A stretch of 35,688 nucleotides of DNA, from assembly GCA_004551945.1 (NCBI GenBank), contig SFPN01000020.1, positions 1-35,688 of the forward strand, written 5' to 3'. The notes below the pieces were generated by a model that had not been told where the DNA came from, did not search any database, and saw nothing but the letters and a program-made list of their open reading frames with translations. Origin of the DNA: Clostridiales bacterium. GTDB taxonomy: Bacteria > Bacillota > Clostridia > Oscillospirales > Oscillospiraceae. This document shows, in pieces, positions 29,597-35,688 of the stretch; the stretch's first letter is position 1, and every line of letters begins with the position of its first letter. The translations under genes and the position numbers were made by a program.

Positions 29597-30190
29597 ATGG
29601 GAAACCTGACCCCCAAACAGCAGAGGATCTATGATTTCATCCGTGACTTCTCCCGGGAGAACGGCTATCCCCCCACTGTGCGGGAGATTGGCGAGCACCT
29701 GGGGCTCAAGTCCCCCTCCACGGTGAAGTTCCACCTGGACAATCTCCGGGAGGCGGGGTACCTTCAGTGGGACGGGGGCAAAACCCGGTCCATCACCCTG
29801 CTGGAGGGGGAGGAGCCCCGCCGGGACCAGGTGCCCCTGGTGGGCAGCGTGGCCGCCGGGTCCCCCATCTGGGCGGAGGAGTGCATTGAGGAGTACGTCC
29901 CCTTCCAGACCGGCCCCCACCCGGAGGAGTATTTCGCCCTGCGGGTGCGGGGGGAGTCCATGCTGGGCGCGGGTATCTTCCCCGACGACCTGGTGGTGGT
30001 CCACAAGCAGCCCGAGGCCCACAGCGGGGAGATCGTGGTGGCCCTCTTCGAGGACGAGGCCACGGTGAAAACCCTCTCCCGGAAGAACGGGGAGGTCTGG
30101 CTCCTGCCGGAAAACCCCGACTACGACCCCATCGACGGCACCCAGGCCCAGATCATCGGCAAGGTCGTGGGGCTGATGAGACGATATTAA
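29597..30190 (+). CDS. lexA: SOS response repressor LexA
   Basis: The 197-residue product starts at ATG 29597 with GGGAGG upstream; a long in-frame upstream extension overlaps the previous gene and the promoter and is not coding. The N-terminal winged helix (TPKQQRIYDFIRDF, then PPTVREIGEHLGLKSPSTV) binds the SOS box. The C-terminal S24 peptidase has the self-cleavage site Ala87-Gly88 (VAAGSP), the nucleophile Ser121 (RGESML) and the general base Lys158 (ATVKTL). RecA filaments trigger its cleavage after DNA damage. Its promoter carries a perfect LexA box, so it is autoregulated. A strong terminator follows. Confidence 0.97.
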   Translation: MGNLTPKQQRIYDFIRDFSRENGYPPTVREIGEHLGLKSPSTVKFHLDNLREAGYLQWDGGKTRSITLLEGEEPRRDQVPLVGSVAAGSPIWAEECIEEYVPFQTGPHPEEYFALRVRGESMLGAGIFPDDLVVVHKQPEAHSGEIVVALFEDEATVKTLSRKNGEVWLLPENPDYDPIDGTQAQIIGKVVGLMRRY

Positions 30191-30194
30191 GCAT

Positions 30195-30224
30195 GAAAAG
30201 CCTCCCTTCCGGGAGGCTTTTTTT
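30195..30224 (+). terminator. lexA terminator
   Basis: AAAAGCCTCCC pairs with GGGAGGCTTTT around a short loop and is followed by further T residues. Structured repeat copy 6 begins directly at its T run. Confidence 0.9.
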
Positions 30225-30380
30225 CAGCTTGTCGAAAAAGGCAAAGCCTTTTCCGACAAGAGGGGATAGCAGTCCGCTGCGCGCAGGGTCTGTGCGCCCT
30301 TGGCGCACGGACCCCACACTCGGAGAACATGATTGGATTGTCTTTGCTGCCTGCGGGCAACAAACTCTGCGAGGCTTTTT
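30225..30380 (-). repeat. Structured intergenic repeat, copy 6 (38-nt internal deletion, minus orientation)
   Basis: Very similar to copy 5. Stem I TTTGCTGCC/GGCAACAAA (30343-30351, 30356-30364), minus-strand loop CGCA; relative to copy 5 one pair changed by compensation and another became G-U, which pairs only in minus-strand RNA. Stem IV (30228-30259) is intact. Between 30320 and 30321, 38 nt present in copy 5 are missing, removing the loop and one arm of stem II and part of stem III. Confidence 0.85.
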
Positions 30381-30413
30381 TGCCGGGGATATCAGCAGCT
30401 GTTGTGTTACCCT

Positions 30414-30440
30414 GTAGGGCGGGATGCCCACATCCCGCCG
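30414..30440. repeat. Short GTAGGG-type hairpin repeat
   Basis: GGCGGGATG (30418-30426) and CATCCCGCC (30431-30439) form a perfect 9-bp stem with loop CCCA, preceded by GTAG. It resembles the outer end of the 16241-16321 repeat. The remainder of 30381-30459 shows nothing else. Confidence 0.55.
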
Positions 30441-30459
30441 CCGGCGTATGGGATCGCTG

Positions 30460-31869
30460 TCACAAGGGCAGAGATTCCGTTTCCTTTGCCTCCTTCTCCA
30501 AAGCCGTCAGCCGGCGGAAGCTCCGGCGGATCATGGCAAGGGAGAGGATCACCGCCATTAGGTCTGCCGCGGGGCCGGCGTAAAGGACGCCGTCCAGCCC
30601 CAGGAACCGGGGCAGGATGGCCAGCAGGGGCAGCAGCAGGAAGCCCTGGCGGGAGACGGACAGGAAAATCCCCTGCTTCACCGCCCCGATGCTGGTGAAG
30701 TAGTTCACCGACAAAGGCTGGATGCTGAACAGGCAGACCATGAACATGAAGATGCGCAGGTAGTCCTCGGCAAATTCAAAATACAGCGGGTCCCCGGACC
30801 CGAAGATGGAGATGATCTGCCGGGGGAAGCACTGGAAGAGGAAGAAGGCGCAGAAGCTGAACACCAGCCCCACCGCCACGGCCTTCCGGTAGGTGGCCTT
30901 CACCCGGGGGTAGTTTTTGGCCCCCATGTTGAAGCTGAGGATGGGCTGGCACCCGTGGGCCAGACCCACGGCGAAGGAGACCATAATCATGTTCACCTTG
31001 GCCACCACCCCGGACACCGCCAGGGGGATGTCGCTGCCGTAAATGGACAGGGCGCCGTAACGGGTGAGGGTGTTGTTCATGGCGATGTTCACCAGCATCA
31101 TCACCAGGTGGTTCAGGAAGTTGGAGACCCCCAGCTTCAGGATGGCCGGGATCACCTCCGGCCGCAGGCGCAGGTCCTTCCGGCTGAGGGAGAAGGCCTT
31201 GAACCGGGGGAAGTAGGCCAGGCACACCAGGAAGGAGATCCCCTGGCTGATCACCGTGGCCGCCGCCGCGCCCCGGATGCCCCAGCCCAGGGGATAGAGG
31301 AAGAGCCAGTCCAGAAACACGTTGAGCACCGCGCCGATCACCGAGGAGAACATGGCGTAGGAGGGGCTCCGGTCGGCCCGGATGATGGTCCCGGCGGCCA
31401 TGGTGAACACCTGGAAGAACAGACCGTAGACCACGATCCCCAGGTAGTCCTGGGCATAGGGCAGTACCGTTTCCGTGGCGCCGCAGAGGAGAAGGATGGG
31501 GGTCTCCAGCAGCAGGACCACCAGGGTGATGCCCAGACCGAAGATCAGGGTGAGGGTCAGCCCCGTGCCGATGAAGGCTCTGGCCCGGTCCTCCCTGCGG
31601 GCGCCCAGGGAGAGGTTAAAGTTTGCCGCCGTGCCCACGCCGGTCATCTGGGCCAGGGCGATGGACAGGGAGATCAGGGGAAAGACCACGTTGGTGGCGG
31701 CGTTTCCCAGCAGGCCCACCACCTGGCCGATGAAAATCTGGTCGGTGATGTTGTAGGCCGCCCCCACCAGCATGCCGATGATGGAGGGAATGGCAAATTT
31801 GCGGATCAGCCCCCCAAGCGGGGCGGTGCCCAAGGGATTTCCCTGGGCCGGGGCTGCGTCGGGACGCAT
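30460..31869 (-). CDS. MATE family efflux transporter (MepA-like)
   Basis: A 469-residue integral membrane protein with about twelve hydrophobic segments. The start PLGGLIRKFAIPSIIGMLVGAAYN and DQIFIGQ are typical of the MepA/clostridial MATE subgroup; LSLGARREDRA and IRADRSPSYAM mark the conserved loops of the first half, and ILSFNMGAKNYPRVK the corresponding loop of the second. It exports cationic drugs or dyes by Na+ or H+ exchange; no substrate can be named. The ribosome site is weak. It has its own strong promoter and stands apart from the ferredoxin operon upstream, which ends in a terminator. Confidence 0.93.
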   Translation of the reverse strand: MRPDAAPAQGNPLGTAPLGGLIRKFAIPSIIGMLVGAAYNITDQIFIGQVVGLLGNAATNVVFPLISLSIALAQMTGVGTAANFNLSLGARREDRARAFIGTGLTLTLIFGLGITLVVLLLETPILLLCGATETVLPYAQDYLGIVVYGLFFQVFTMAAGTIIRADRSPSYAMFSSVIGAVLNVFLDWLFLYPLGWGIRGAAAATVISQGISFLVCLAYFPRFKAFSLSRKDLRLRPEVIPAILKLGVSNFLNHLVMMLVNIAMNNTLTRYGALSIYGSDIPLAVSGVVAKVNMIMVSFAVGLAHGCQPILSFNMGAKNYPRVKATYRKAVAVGLVFSFCAFFLFQCFPRQIISIFGSGDPLYFEFAEDYLRIFMFMVCLFSIQPLSVNYFTSIGAVKQGIFLSVSRQGFLLLPLLAILPRFLGLDGVLYAGPAADLMAVILSLAMIRRSFRRLTALEKEAKETESLPL

Positions 31870-31904
31870 GGCGCTCAGCTCTTTTCTTTGGGTTTGGTTT
31901 CATC

Positions 31905-31934
31905 AGTATACAGGGAGAAACAGGAAACTGTCAA
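31905..31934 (-). promoter_or_regulatory. Sigma-A promoter of the second MATE gene
   Basis: On the minus strand, consensus TTGACA (31929-31934), an 18-nt spacer and TATACT (31905-31910). Confidence 0.85.
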
Positions 31935-31962
31935 TGGAACGCATTTCCAGGTCCCCCAGGGC

Positions 31963-31999
31963 ACGAAAAAAGGAGGGCATGGTGAATGCCCTCCTTTTA
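31963..31999 (-). terminator. Terminator of the Rrf2-EFR1 operon
   Basis: A 12-bp perfect stem (31969-31980 with 31986-31997), loop of 5 nt, with a T run on the minus strand. It separates this operon from the second MATE gene. Confidence 0.85.
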
Positions 32000-32749
32000 T
32001 CATGAAAGGAACAGTTCGTTCTCTTTGCGGACAGAACAAGCCTTCTTGATCGCCATGGATGCAATTGAGACCATAATCCCGCTGACCTTTCTGGCGTTTT
32101 GCGGGCATTGCCTGACGCAGCGCATACAGGAAATGCAGGTTTGGGCATCTGCGGCAAAGCGCTCCGGATCAATTGCCTGCACGGGGCATTTTTCCGCGCA
32201 CAGCCCGCACTTGTCGCAGCGTTTGGTCACCTTCGGAACCAGCCCCGCCTTGCCGCTCTTTTTGTAGGGACGGTTTCCGGGAATCGAAGTGGCGGTGCTG
32301 TTCCTGGCCGCGATCCGGTTGGAGAACTCAGCAAGCTGCTTCTCGTCGGAGAGATCCGGTCTGTTGGCTGCGTACTGGGGCATGATGGAGTGTTCTGCAA
32401 CGGCAGCGATGGCAGCAATGACATGAAATCCAGCCGCTTTCGCTGCGTCCTCCATTTCCACAAGGGTATCCTCATATGCCCGGTTTCCATAGACGCAGAC
32501 AAGGGTGCAGTTGGCTCCGTTTCCCGGAATTTGTTTTAACCGCTCAATGGCAGCGGCAGGGGCCCGCCCGCCAAAGGAGGGCATGGCAACCAGAACCATA
32601 TCCTCCTTGTCGATTTCACAGCTGGAAAACGCGGCGTTGGCGTCGCTCAGATCGATCTGGACAGGAGCGTCGCTCCAGCGCTTGCTGAGAATGTGGGCAA
32701 CCTTTTCGGTTCCGCCTGTGGGGCTGAAAATGATTTCTATCGTACGCAT
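32000..32749 (-). CDS. EFR1-type flavodoxin/2x[4Fe-4S] ferredoxin fusion
   Basis: The 249-residue product starts at ATG 32749 (GGAGGAG upstream); the frame open further upstream lacks a site. The N-terminal half is flavodoxin-like, with the phosphate loop FSPTGGTEKVA and SFGGRAP as the second FMN-side loop. The C-terminus is a two-cluster ferredoxin: Cys178, 181, 184, 188 and Cys205, 208, 211, 215. This is the layout of EFR1 family proteins of anaerobes, presumed soluble electron carriers; the partner is unknown. It lies 28 bases downstream of an Rrf2-type regulator gene, sharing its promoter. Confidence 0.88.
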   Translation of the reverse strand: MRTIEIIFSPTGGTEKVAHILSKRWSDAPVQIDLSDANAAFSSCEIDKEDMVLVAMPSFGGRAPAAAIERLKQIPGNGANCTLVCVYGNRAYEDTLVEMEDAAKAAGFHVIAAIAAVAEHSIMPQYAANRPDLSDEKQLAEFSNRIAARNSTATSIPGNRPYKKSGKAGLVPKVTKRCDKCGLCAEKCPVQAIDPERFAADAQTCISCMRCVRQCPQNARKVSGIMVSIASMAIKKACSVRKENELFLS

Positions 32750-32777
32750 AGGGTTTCTCCTCCCCAATAGCATCGGC

Positions 32778-33212
32778 TTATTCAGACTGCGGGGGTTCCA
32801 GCCTTTTTCGTATGCCGGCAATACAATCGGCAAGAGTTTTCCCGGCAAGGGAGCGGGCAAACACCGCTTCCGTATCGGCAAACACCCCGGTCAGAACCGG
32901 TTGGATATGGCGGCCAACAACGCATTGGTCGTTGGGGTTTTGGTGGATATCCAGCAGGTGGACGTTGGTTTCCTCCGTCACCGCCTGATAGATTTGAAGC
33001 AGCGTAAGCTGTTCCGGGGGCACCGCCAGGGAATACCCGCCAATCCCTCTGCGGCTGTCCACGATTCCGGCCCTTTTTAACAGCGCCAGTATTTTTCGGA
33101 TGTAGCTGGCGTTGGTGCCGGCGCTTCCCGCCATCTGGTCAGAGTTCATGGGATTGGGAGACTCTGAAACCAGGATCAGGATGTGGATCGCAATGGAAAA
33201 TTTTGTGTCCAT
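32778..33212 (-). CDS. Rrf2 family transcriptional regulator
   Basis: The 144-residue product starts at ATG 33212 (GGAGGG 7 nt upstream). The winged-helix domain is clear (MDTKFSIAIHILI, then SYIRKILALLKRAGIV and SRRGIGGYSLA with the wing). Fe-S sensing Rrf2 members (IscR, NsrR) have three clustered cysteines after about residue 90; here that loop has only Cys97 (NDQCVVG), with another at Cys130, so it is more like the YwnA/cysteine-redox type and probably does not hold a standard cluster. A perfect inverted repeat at its own promoter suggests autoregulation of the Rrf2-EFR1 operon in response to redox or nitrosative cues. Confidence 0.9.
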   Translation of the reverse strand: MDTKFSIAIHILILVSESPNPMNSDQMAGSAGTNASYIRKILALLKRAGIVDSRRGIGGYSLAVPPEQLTLLQIYQAVTEETNVHLLDIHQNPNDQCVVGRHIQPVLTGVFADTEAVFARSLAGKTLADCIAGIRKRLEPPQSE

Positions 33213-33233
33213 CTGGCTGCCCTCCGGTTGTTG

Positions 33234-33281
33234 ATGTATCAGATGCAGATACATTATAACGCTGGATCCCGCCATTGTCAA
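33234..33281 (-). promoter_or_regulatory. Consensus promoter with an overlapping operator
   Basis: On the minus strand, TTGACA (33276-33281), 17 nt, TATAAT (33253-33258): both boxes perfect. Immediately downstream, ATGTATC and GATACAT (33234-33240, 33248-33254) form a perfect 7-bp inverted repeat with a 7-nt spacer that overlaps the edge of the -10 box and the start site: a likely Rrf2 operator. Confidence 0.85.
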
Positions 33282-33296
33282 GAAACACGCAGCGCA

Positions 33297-33335
33297 AAAA
33301 AACCTCTCTTGTCCGGGGGGACAAAAGAGGTTTTT
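33297..33335 (-). terminator. tRNA-Gly terminator
   Basis: A 17-bp stem (33297-33313 with 33319-33335) with one position that is G-U only on the minus strand, ending in a T run in that direction. Confidence 0.85.
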
Positions 33336-33337
33336 CG

Positions 33338-33411
33338 TGGAGCAGGTAAAGGGAGTCGAACCCTCCTATCAAGCTTGGGAAGCTTGCGTTCTACCGATGA
33401 ACTATACCTGC
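33338..33411 (-). tRNA. tRNA-Gly (anticodon CCC)
   Basis: 74 nt including an encoded CCA. Acceptor GCAGGTA (33405-33411) pairs with TACCTGC (33342-33348). D arm GTTC/GAAC; anticodon stem CAAGC/GCTTG with loop TTCCCAA, anticodon CCC (complement at 33377-33379), reading GGG; T loop TTCGACT. Discriminator base T, as in bacterial tRNA-Gly. It has its own promoter and terminator. Confidence 0.95.
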
Positions 33412-33430
33412 CTGTCAGCTTGTGAAACAC

Positions 33431-33459
33431 AGTATACCACGCTCCAAAGGAAATTTCAA
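33431..33459 (-). promoter_or_regulatory. Promoter of tRNA-Gly
   Basis: On the minus strand TTGAAA (33454-33459), 17 nt, TATACT (33431-33436). Confidence 0.8.
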
Positions 33460-33507
33460 GGGGAAAGTTTGTCGGATGGGGGCGGGGGAGTCCCATTTTC
33501 CGGTGAC

Positions 33508-33534
33508 ACGATTTCTCCCCTTCCTCATAGAATG
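33508..33534 (+). promoter_or_regulatory. Possible sporulation (sigma-K/E-like) promoter
   Basis: AC (33508-33509), a 16-nt gap and CATAGAATG (33526-33534) come close to the mother-cell pattern AC-N16-CATANNNTA. It stands 44 bases before the ATG of the interrupted gene. No sigma-A boxes are seen. The match is short and tentative. Confidence 0.3.
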
Positions 33535-33577
33535 GAATGGCACGAACGCCAGTCTTATGAGAGTAGGAGGTAGTACC

Positions 33578-33682
33578 ATGAGTGATAGGGTTGTGCCCGG
33601 GCCCGTGCAGGACAGCTGCGGTATCCGGGAAGCCGTGTGTATCCATACGAAAAAAATCTACGACAGCTGCCGGGATAAAGAT
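33578..33682 (+). pseudogene. 5' fragment of a small Cys-containing clostridial gene, cut by the mobile element
   Basis: AGGAGG lies 7 nt before ATG 33578. The first 35 codons (VVPGPVQDSCGIREAVCI, then HTKKIYDSCRDKD) look like the start of a conserved clostridial protein of unknown function; as I remember it, that family continues after DSCRDKD with a Cys and an acidic stretch. Here, after codon 35, the sequence turns into AT-rich DNA (ATATAGCGCTTTATATAAGC) and then into the antisense of the recombinase gene. The remainder is expected beyond the far end of the element, outside the window. The family match is from memory. Confidence 0.6.
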
Positions 33683-33721
33683 ATAGCGCTTTATATAAGC
33701 CACAATACATCTGATTCCCCA
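33671..33721. other. Probable attachment-site junction of the mobile element
   Basis: The host-like coding pattern stops near CGGGATAAAGA (33671-33681). The recombinase stop is only 40 bases further on. Serine recombinase genes commonly sit at an element end next to their attachment site, so the crossover most likely lies in or near this stretch. The exact core cannot be fixed from one junction. Confidence 0.5.
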
Positions 33722-35209
33722 TCAATTCGGCTTCAGGAATGTCTGGAGCGTGAAGTCGGTGGGTTTGGTTTTCTTCTCCTTGGTGTACACCACATAGTCA
33801 ATGACGGAATGGAGAAGGGCGTTTCGCTGGGGGATGTCGGCGGTGTCGTAGGCATCCAGGACGGCTGCGATCTTTCTCGCCTGGGCTTGGGGATCTGTTC
33901 TCTTGTCGCGGTCCATGGCGGCCAGGATCTCCTCTTCCTTGGCTTCCAGCCTGGCCAGCTTTTCTTTCACCACAGGCATCCGTTCCCGGAAGGTGGGTAA
34001 GTCATACTCCCCCAATTCAAGCAGCTCGTAGAGGCGCGCCTTTTGGCCCTCTGCGGCTTTTTGTTCTCTGCGGACAGAGGCCAGCATGTCCTTATAGTCT
34101 GCCTCTCTGCCTGCTTTGGGGGCAGACCCTTTGGCGGAGGTCAGCTCATCCAGAAGCTCCCGCAGATGCTGGAGAAGACGGGCCTCTACCAAATCATACT
34201 TTGTGCTGGCGCAGCAGCCAGCCTTGACGCAGAGCAGGTATGGGCCGCCGTTCATGTTCAGCTTCTGCATGTTCCGTCCACAGTTAGAACAGCGGACAAG
34301 CCCGGCAAGGGCGCTCTTGACCGTGCCGTCCTGCTTGGAGGGCCGATAGCGGCCGGCCATGATCTCCTGGACCTGGTCATAGAGCTCCTTCTCCACGATG
34401 GCGGGATGAAGCCCGTCCGTGATGGTCCACTTTTCTCTGGGATTGTAGATGGTGACGTGCTTGGCGTTTCCGTGGGCGCCCTTTTTGATGTGGCTTTTTT
34501 GATTCCAGACCACTTTGCCGATGTAAGTGGGGTTTCGCAGGATCATGGCCACGGAGTTTCGGCTGAACTCCGCGGACCGGTGAGGACGGGCGCCCAGGAG
34601 GTTGACCTGCCGGGCGATGGAAACGCATCCATACCCATCGGCGTACATCTGGTACATCATGCGGACAAACTTCGCTTCCGGCTCATAGATTTCTAACGTC
34701 GGCTTCTTGTCAACGGTGGTCTTTTTATATCCGTAGGGGGCGTTGGCCACATAGCAGCCATCCTGAATCGACTGCTGCAAGCCCCGGCGCAGCCGCTTAT
34801 TGATGATTTTATACTCCCGGCGGGATATGAAGGTTTTAAACTCTGCCAGTTCGTCGTCCAGCTCGTCCGCCAGATCATAGGTTTTCTCGGGGGTGATGAT
34901 GAGTGTGCCGCTGTCCTTAAAGGTGTCCAGGATCACGCCCTGATCCCGCATCCGGCCTCTGGAGAGACGGTCCAGATCCATGCACAGGACGGCGTCATAG
35001 TCTCCGTTTTCGACATCCCGGAGCAGCCGCAGCATCTCCGGGCGGGCATAGAGGGATTCGCCGGAGACAACCTCATAATAGGTCTCGATGATATGGATGT
35101 TGTTTCGGGCGGCAAAGTCGGCCAGGGCTTTGCGATGCTTGGCCAGGACTTCTTCGGTTTCCATGCCTTCTTCCATGCGGCTTTTGCGGAGATATTGGGC
35201 TGCGTCCAT
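33722..35209 (-). CDS. Large serine recombinase (site-specific integrase)
   Basis: A 495-residue recombinase starting at ATG 35209 (GAGGTG 6 nt upstream). The N-terminal resolvase domain has the nucleophile Ser10 in YLRKSR, MDLDRLSRGR as the second catalytic arginine region, then a long helix. The Recombinase domain (GYKKTT through RPHRSAEFSRNSVAMILRN) is followed by a zinc ribbon (CSNCGRNM, then CVKAGCC), a coiled-coil (about 370-440) and a C-terminal tail. Such enzymes integrate and excise phages and conjugative or mobilisable elements without host factors. No deletion or missing catalytic residue is visible, so it may be active. Confidence 0.92.
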   Translation of the reverse strand: MDAAQYLRKSRMEEGMETEEVLAKHRKALADFAARNNIHIIETYYEVVSGESLYARPEMLRLLRDVENGDYDAVLCMDLDRLSRGRMRDQGVILDTFKDSGTLIITPEKTYDLADELDDELAEFKTFISRREYKIINKRLRRGLQQSIQDGCYVANAPYGYKKTTVDKKPTLEIYEPEAKFVRMMYQMYADGYGCVSIARQVNLLGARPHRSAEFSRNSVAMILRNPTYIGKVVWNQKSHIKKGAHGNAKHVTIYNPREKWTITDGLHPAIVEKELYDQVQEIMAGRYRPSKQDGTVKSALAGLVRCSNCGRNMQKLNMNGGPYLLCVKAGCCASTKYDLVEARLLQHLRELLDELTSAKGSAPKAGREADYKDMLASVRREQKAAEGQKARLYELLELGEYDLPTFRERMPVVKEKLARLEAKEEEILAAMDRDKRTDPQAQARKIAAVLDAYDTADIPQRNALLHSVIDYVVYTKEKKTKPTDFTLQTFLKPN

Positions 35210-35261
35210 GGAGTTCACCTCTGTATAACAAGCGTCACAAATTCATTGCTAATTGCCTGAG

Positions 35262-35326
35262 CTTGTTAGAATTCTTGTTAGAAATCAATTTTTCTTGATA
35301 GATTTTTCATGATTTCTAACAAGAAT
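35262..35326. repeat. CTTGTTAGAA repeat cluster and 17-bp inverted repeat
   Basis: CTTGTTAGAA occurs at 35262-35271 and 35274-35283 in direct order and inverted at 35314-35323. The second and inverted copies are part of a perfect 17-bp inverted repeat (35271-35287 with 35310-35326). It spans the 3' end of the AT-rich gene and the region upstream of the recombinase gene. It could be an operator, a transcript-end hairpin, or a recombinase site. Confidence 0.6.
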
Positions 35327-35688
35327 CCAATGGGACCTTTGCTGGTTTGGAGAATCAGTAGTGATAATGCCTTTTGTTCGAAGAGATGTTAGAAGAGTTG
35401 ATATTTTACGATCCTTTTTCTTATCATCAAAGACATCGGGTAATTTATCCCAAAGTAAGTTCCTAATATCTTTTTTTTGAGCTTTCCCGTACTGTTTGAG
35501 ATATTGAACAATCATATCTCTATAGTATTGGTCGTTAAAGCCCTTGTTTTTGATATATTGGGCTTCTTCTTCCATGCTCTGTGCAACCTCGGCAGATACA
35601 TACAAACTGTCTACGCGTCCTTCAATCAGCTTATGCTTTCGTAAATGGGCAATTGCTTCCTTTGATAAGCTGCGGCCATGACCTTTTT
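35285..35688 (-). CDS. C-terminal part of an AlbA_2/AAA_4-type ATP-binding protein (partial)
   Basis: The frame is open from the window end to TGA at 35285, about 134 residues. It begins KGHGRSLSKEAIAHLRKHKLIEG, then YVSAEVAQSMEEEAQYIKNKG, FNDQYYRDMIVQYLKQYGKA, and ends with a winged-helix-like block (DIRNLLWDKLPDVFDDKKKD, RKISTLLTSLRTKGIITT). This matches, from memory, the C-terminal end of 'RNA-binding domain/AlbA_2 domain ATP-binding proteins' (Schlafen AlbA_2 plus AAA_4), often found in mobile elements and defence regions. Its DNA is strikingly AT-rich compared with the rest of the window, indicating recent transfer. The catalytic part lies outside the window. Confidence 0.7.
   Translation of the reverse strand, partial: KGHGRSLSKEAIAHLRKHKLIEGRVDSLYVSAEVAQSMEEEAQYIKNKGFNDQYYRDMIVQYLKQYGKAQKKDIRNLLWDKLPDVFDDKKKDRKISTLLTSLRTKGIITTDSPNQQRSHWILVRNHEKSIKKN

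Noticed and set aside
32016..32028. A second LexA box (GAAC...GTTC) in the EFR1 gene
   Set aside because: The half-sites are 5 nt apart instead of 4 and lie inside the coding end, far from any promoter.
33683..34000. Continuation of the 33578 gene as a fusion protein to 34000
   Set aside because: After codon 35 the frame runs through AT-rich non-coding DNA and then antisense through the recombinase gene; the composition is that of a shadow frame.
1..35688. CRISPR array, retron or other known defence locus
   Set aside because: No regularly spaced identical repeats, reverse transcriptase or Cas-like genes are present. The six dispersed elements are kilobases apart and differ in stem sequence, unlike CRISPR repeats. 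Only the partial AlbA_2-type gene hints at defence, and its catalytic part is not visible.

Overview
The window is a piece of chromosome from a GC-rich anaerobic member of the Clostridia, most likely the Oscillospiraceae (Flavonifractor/Lawsonibacter-like). That placement is inferred from gene content (HemZ, an endonuclease-type MutL, LexA with a Firmicutes-type box, a SepF/DivIVA division cluster, a TGS-less nucleoside kinase), AGGAGG ribosome sites and high third-position GC. It is not backed by any database comparison.

Layout. 1-212 is the end of an unidentified gene. 363-1691 is a MATE exporter with its own promoter. 1918-7357 is a minus-strand block, probably one main transcription unit from a promoter at 7409-7438: dtd (D-aminoacyl-tRNA deacylase), a glyoxalase-II-like hydrolase, hemZ, a uridine-kinase-like protein, an Mrp/ApbC Fe-S ATPase and exoA. 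7526-9725 (plus) holds a lipoprotein with an ECF-sigma-type promoter and a two-gene operon (AbrB/MazE-like regulator plus a macrolide-type glycosyltransferase) whose promoter and ribosome site lie in a long perfect inverted repeat. 9891-17593 is an RNA-modification and repair run: miaB, mutS, mutL, miaA, hfq. 17640-25681 is the division/translation cluster: HlyD-like membrane protein, yggS, sepF, divIVA, ileS, lspA, rluD; ylmG and ylmH, usual between sepF and divIVA, are absent. 25733-30190 holds a small DUF2007-like gene (minus), a SpoU/RlmB-type methyltransferase, a large proline-rich protein whose membrane half looks like a catalytically broken P1B-type ATPase, and lexA with a perfect LexA box. 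30460-33411 (minus) holds a second MATE exporter, an EFR1-type flavodoxin/ferredoxin gene with its Rrf2 regulator, and tRNA-Gly(CCC). From about 33680 to the end lies the edge of an integrated mobile element: a large serine recombinase and the AT-rich C-terminal part of an AlbA_2/AAA_4-type ATP-binding protein. It appears to have inserted into a small cysteine-containing gene whose first 35 codons remain at 33578-33682.

The most unusual feature is a family of about 160-200 nt intergenic elements. Six copies lie between 3.6 and 30.4 kb, three on each strand. They share an ordered set of four stem-loops with fixed loops (CGCA in stem I; a 13-15 nt loop with a CATGTAC-like core in stem II) while the stem sequences change with compensation. 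This is the signature of a structured RNA or an RNA-like mobile element. I do not recognise it as a named family. Two copies form the leaders of mutS and mutL; one is flanked by a duplicated 28-nt terminator palindrome; two are internally deleted derivatives.
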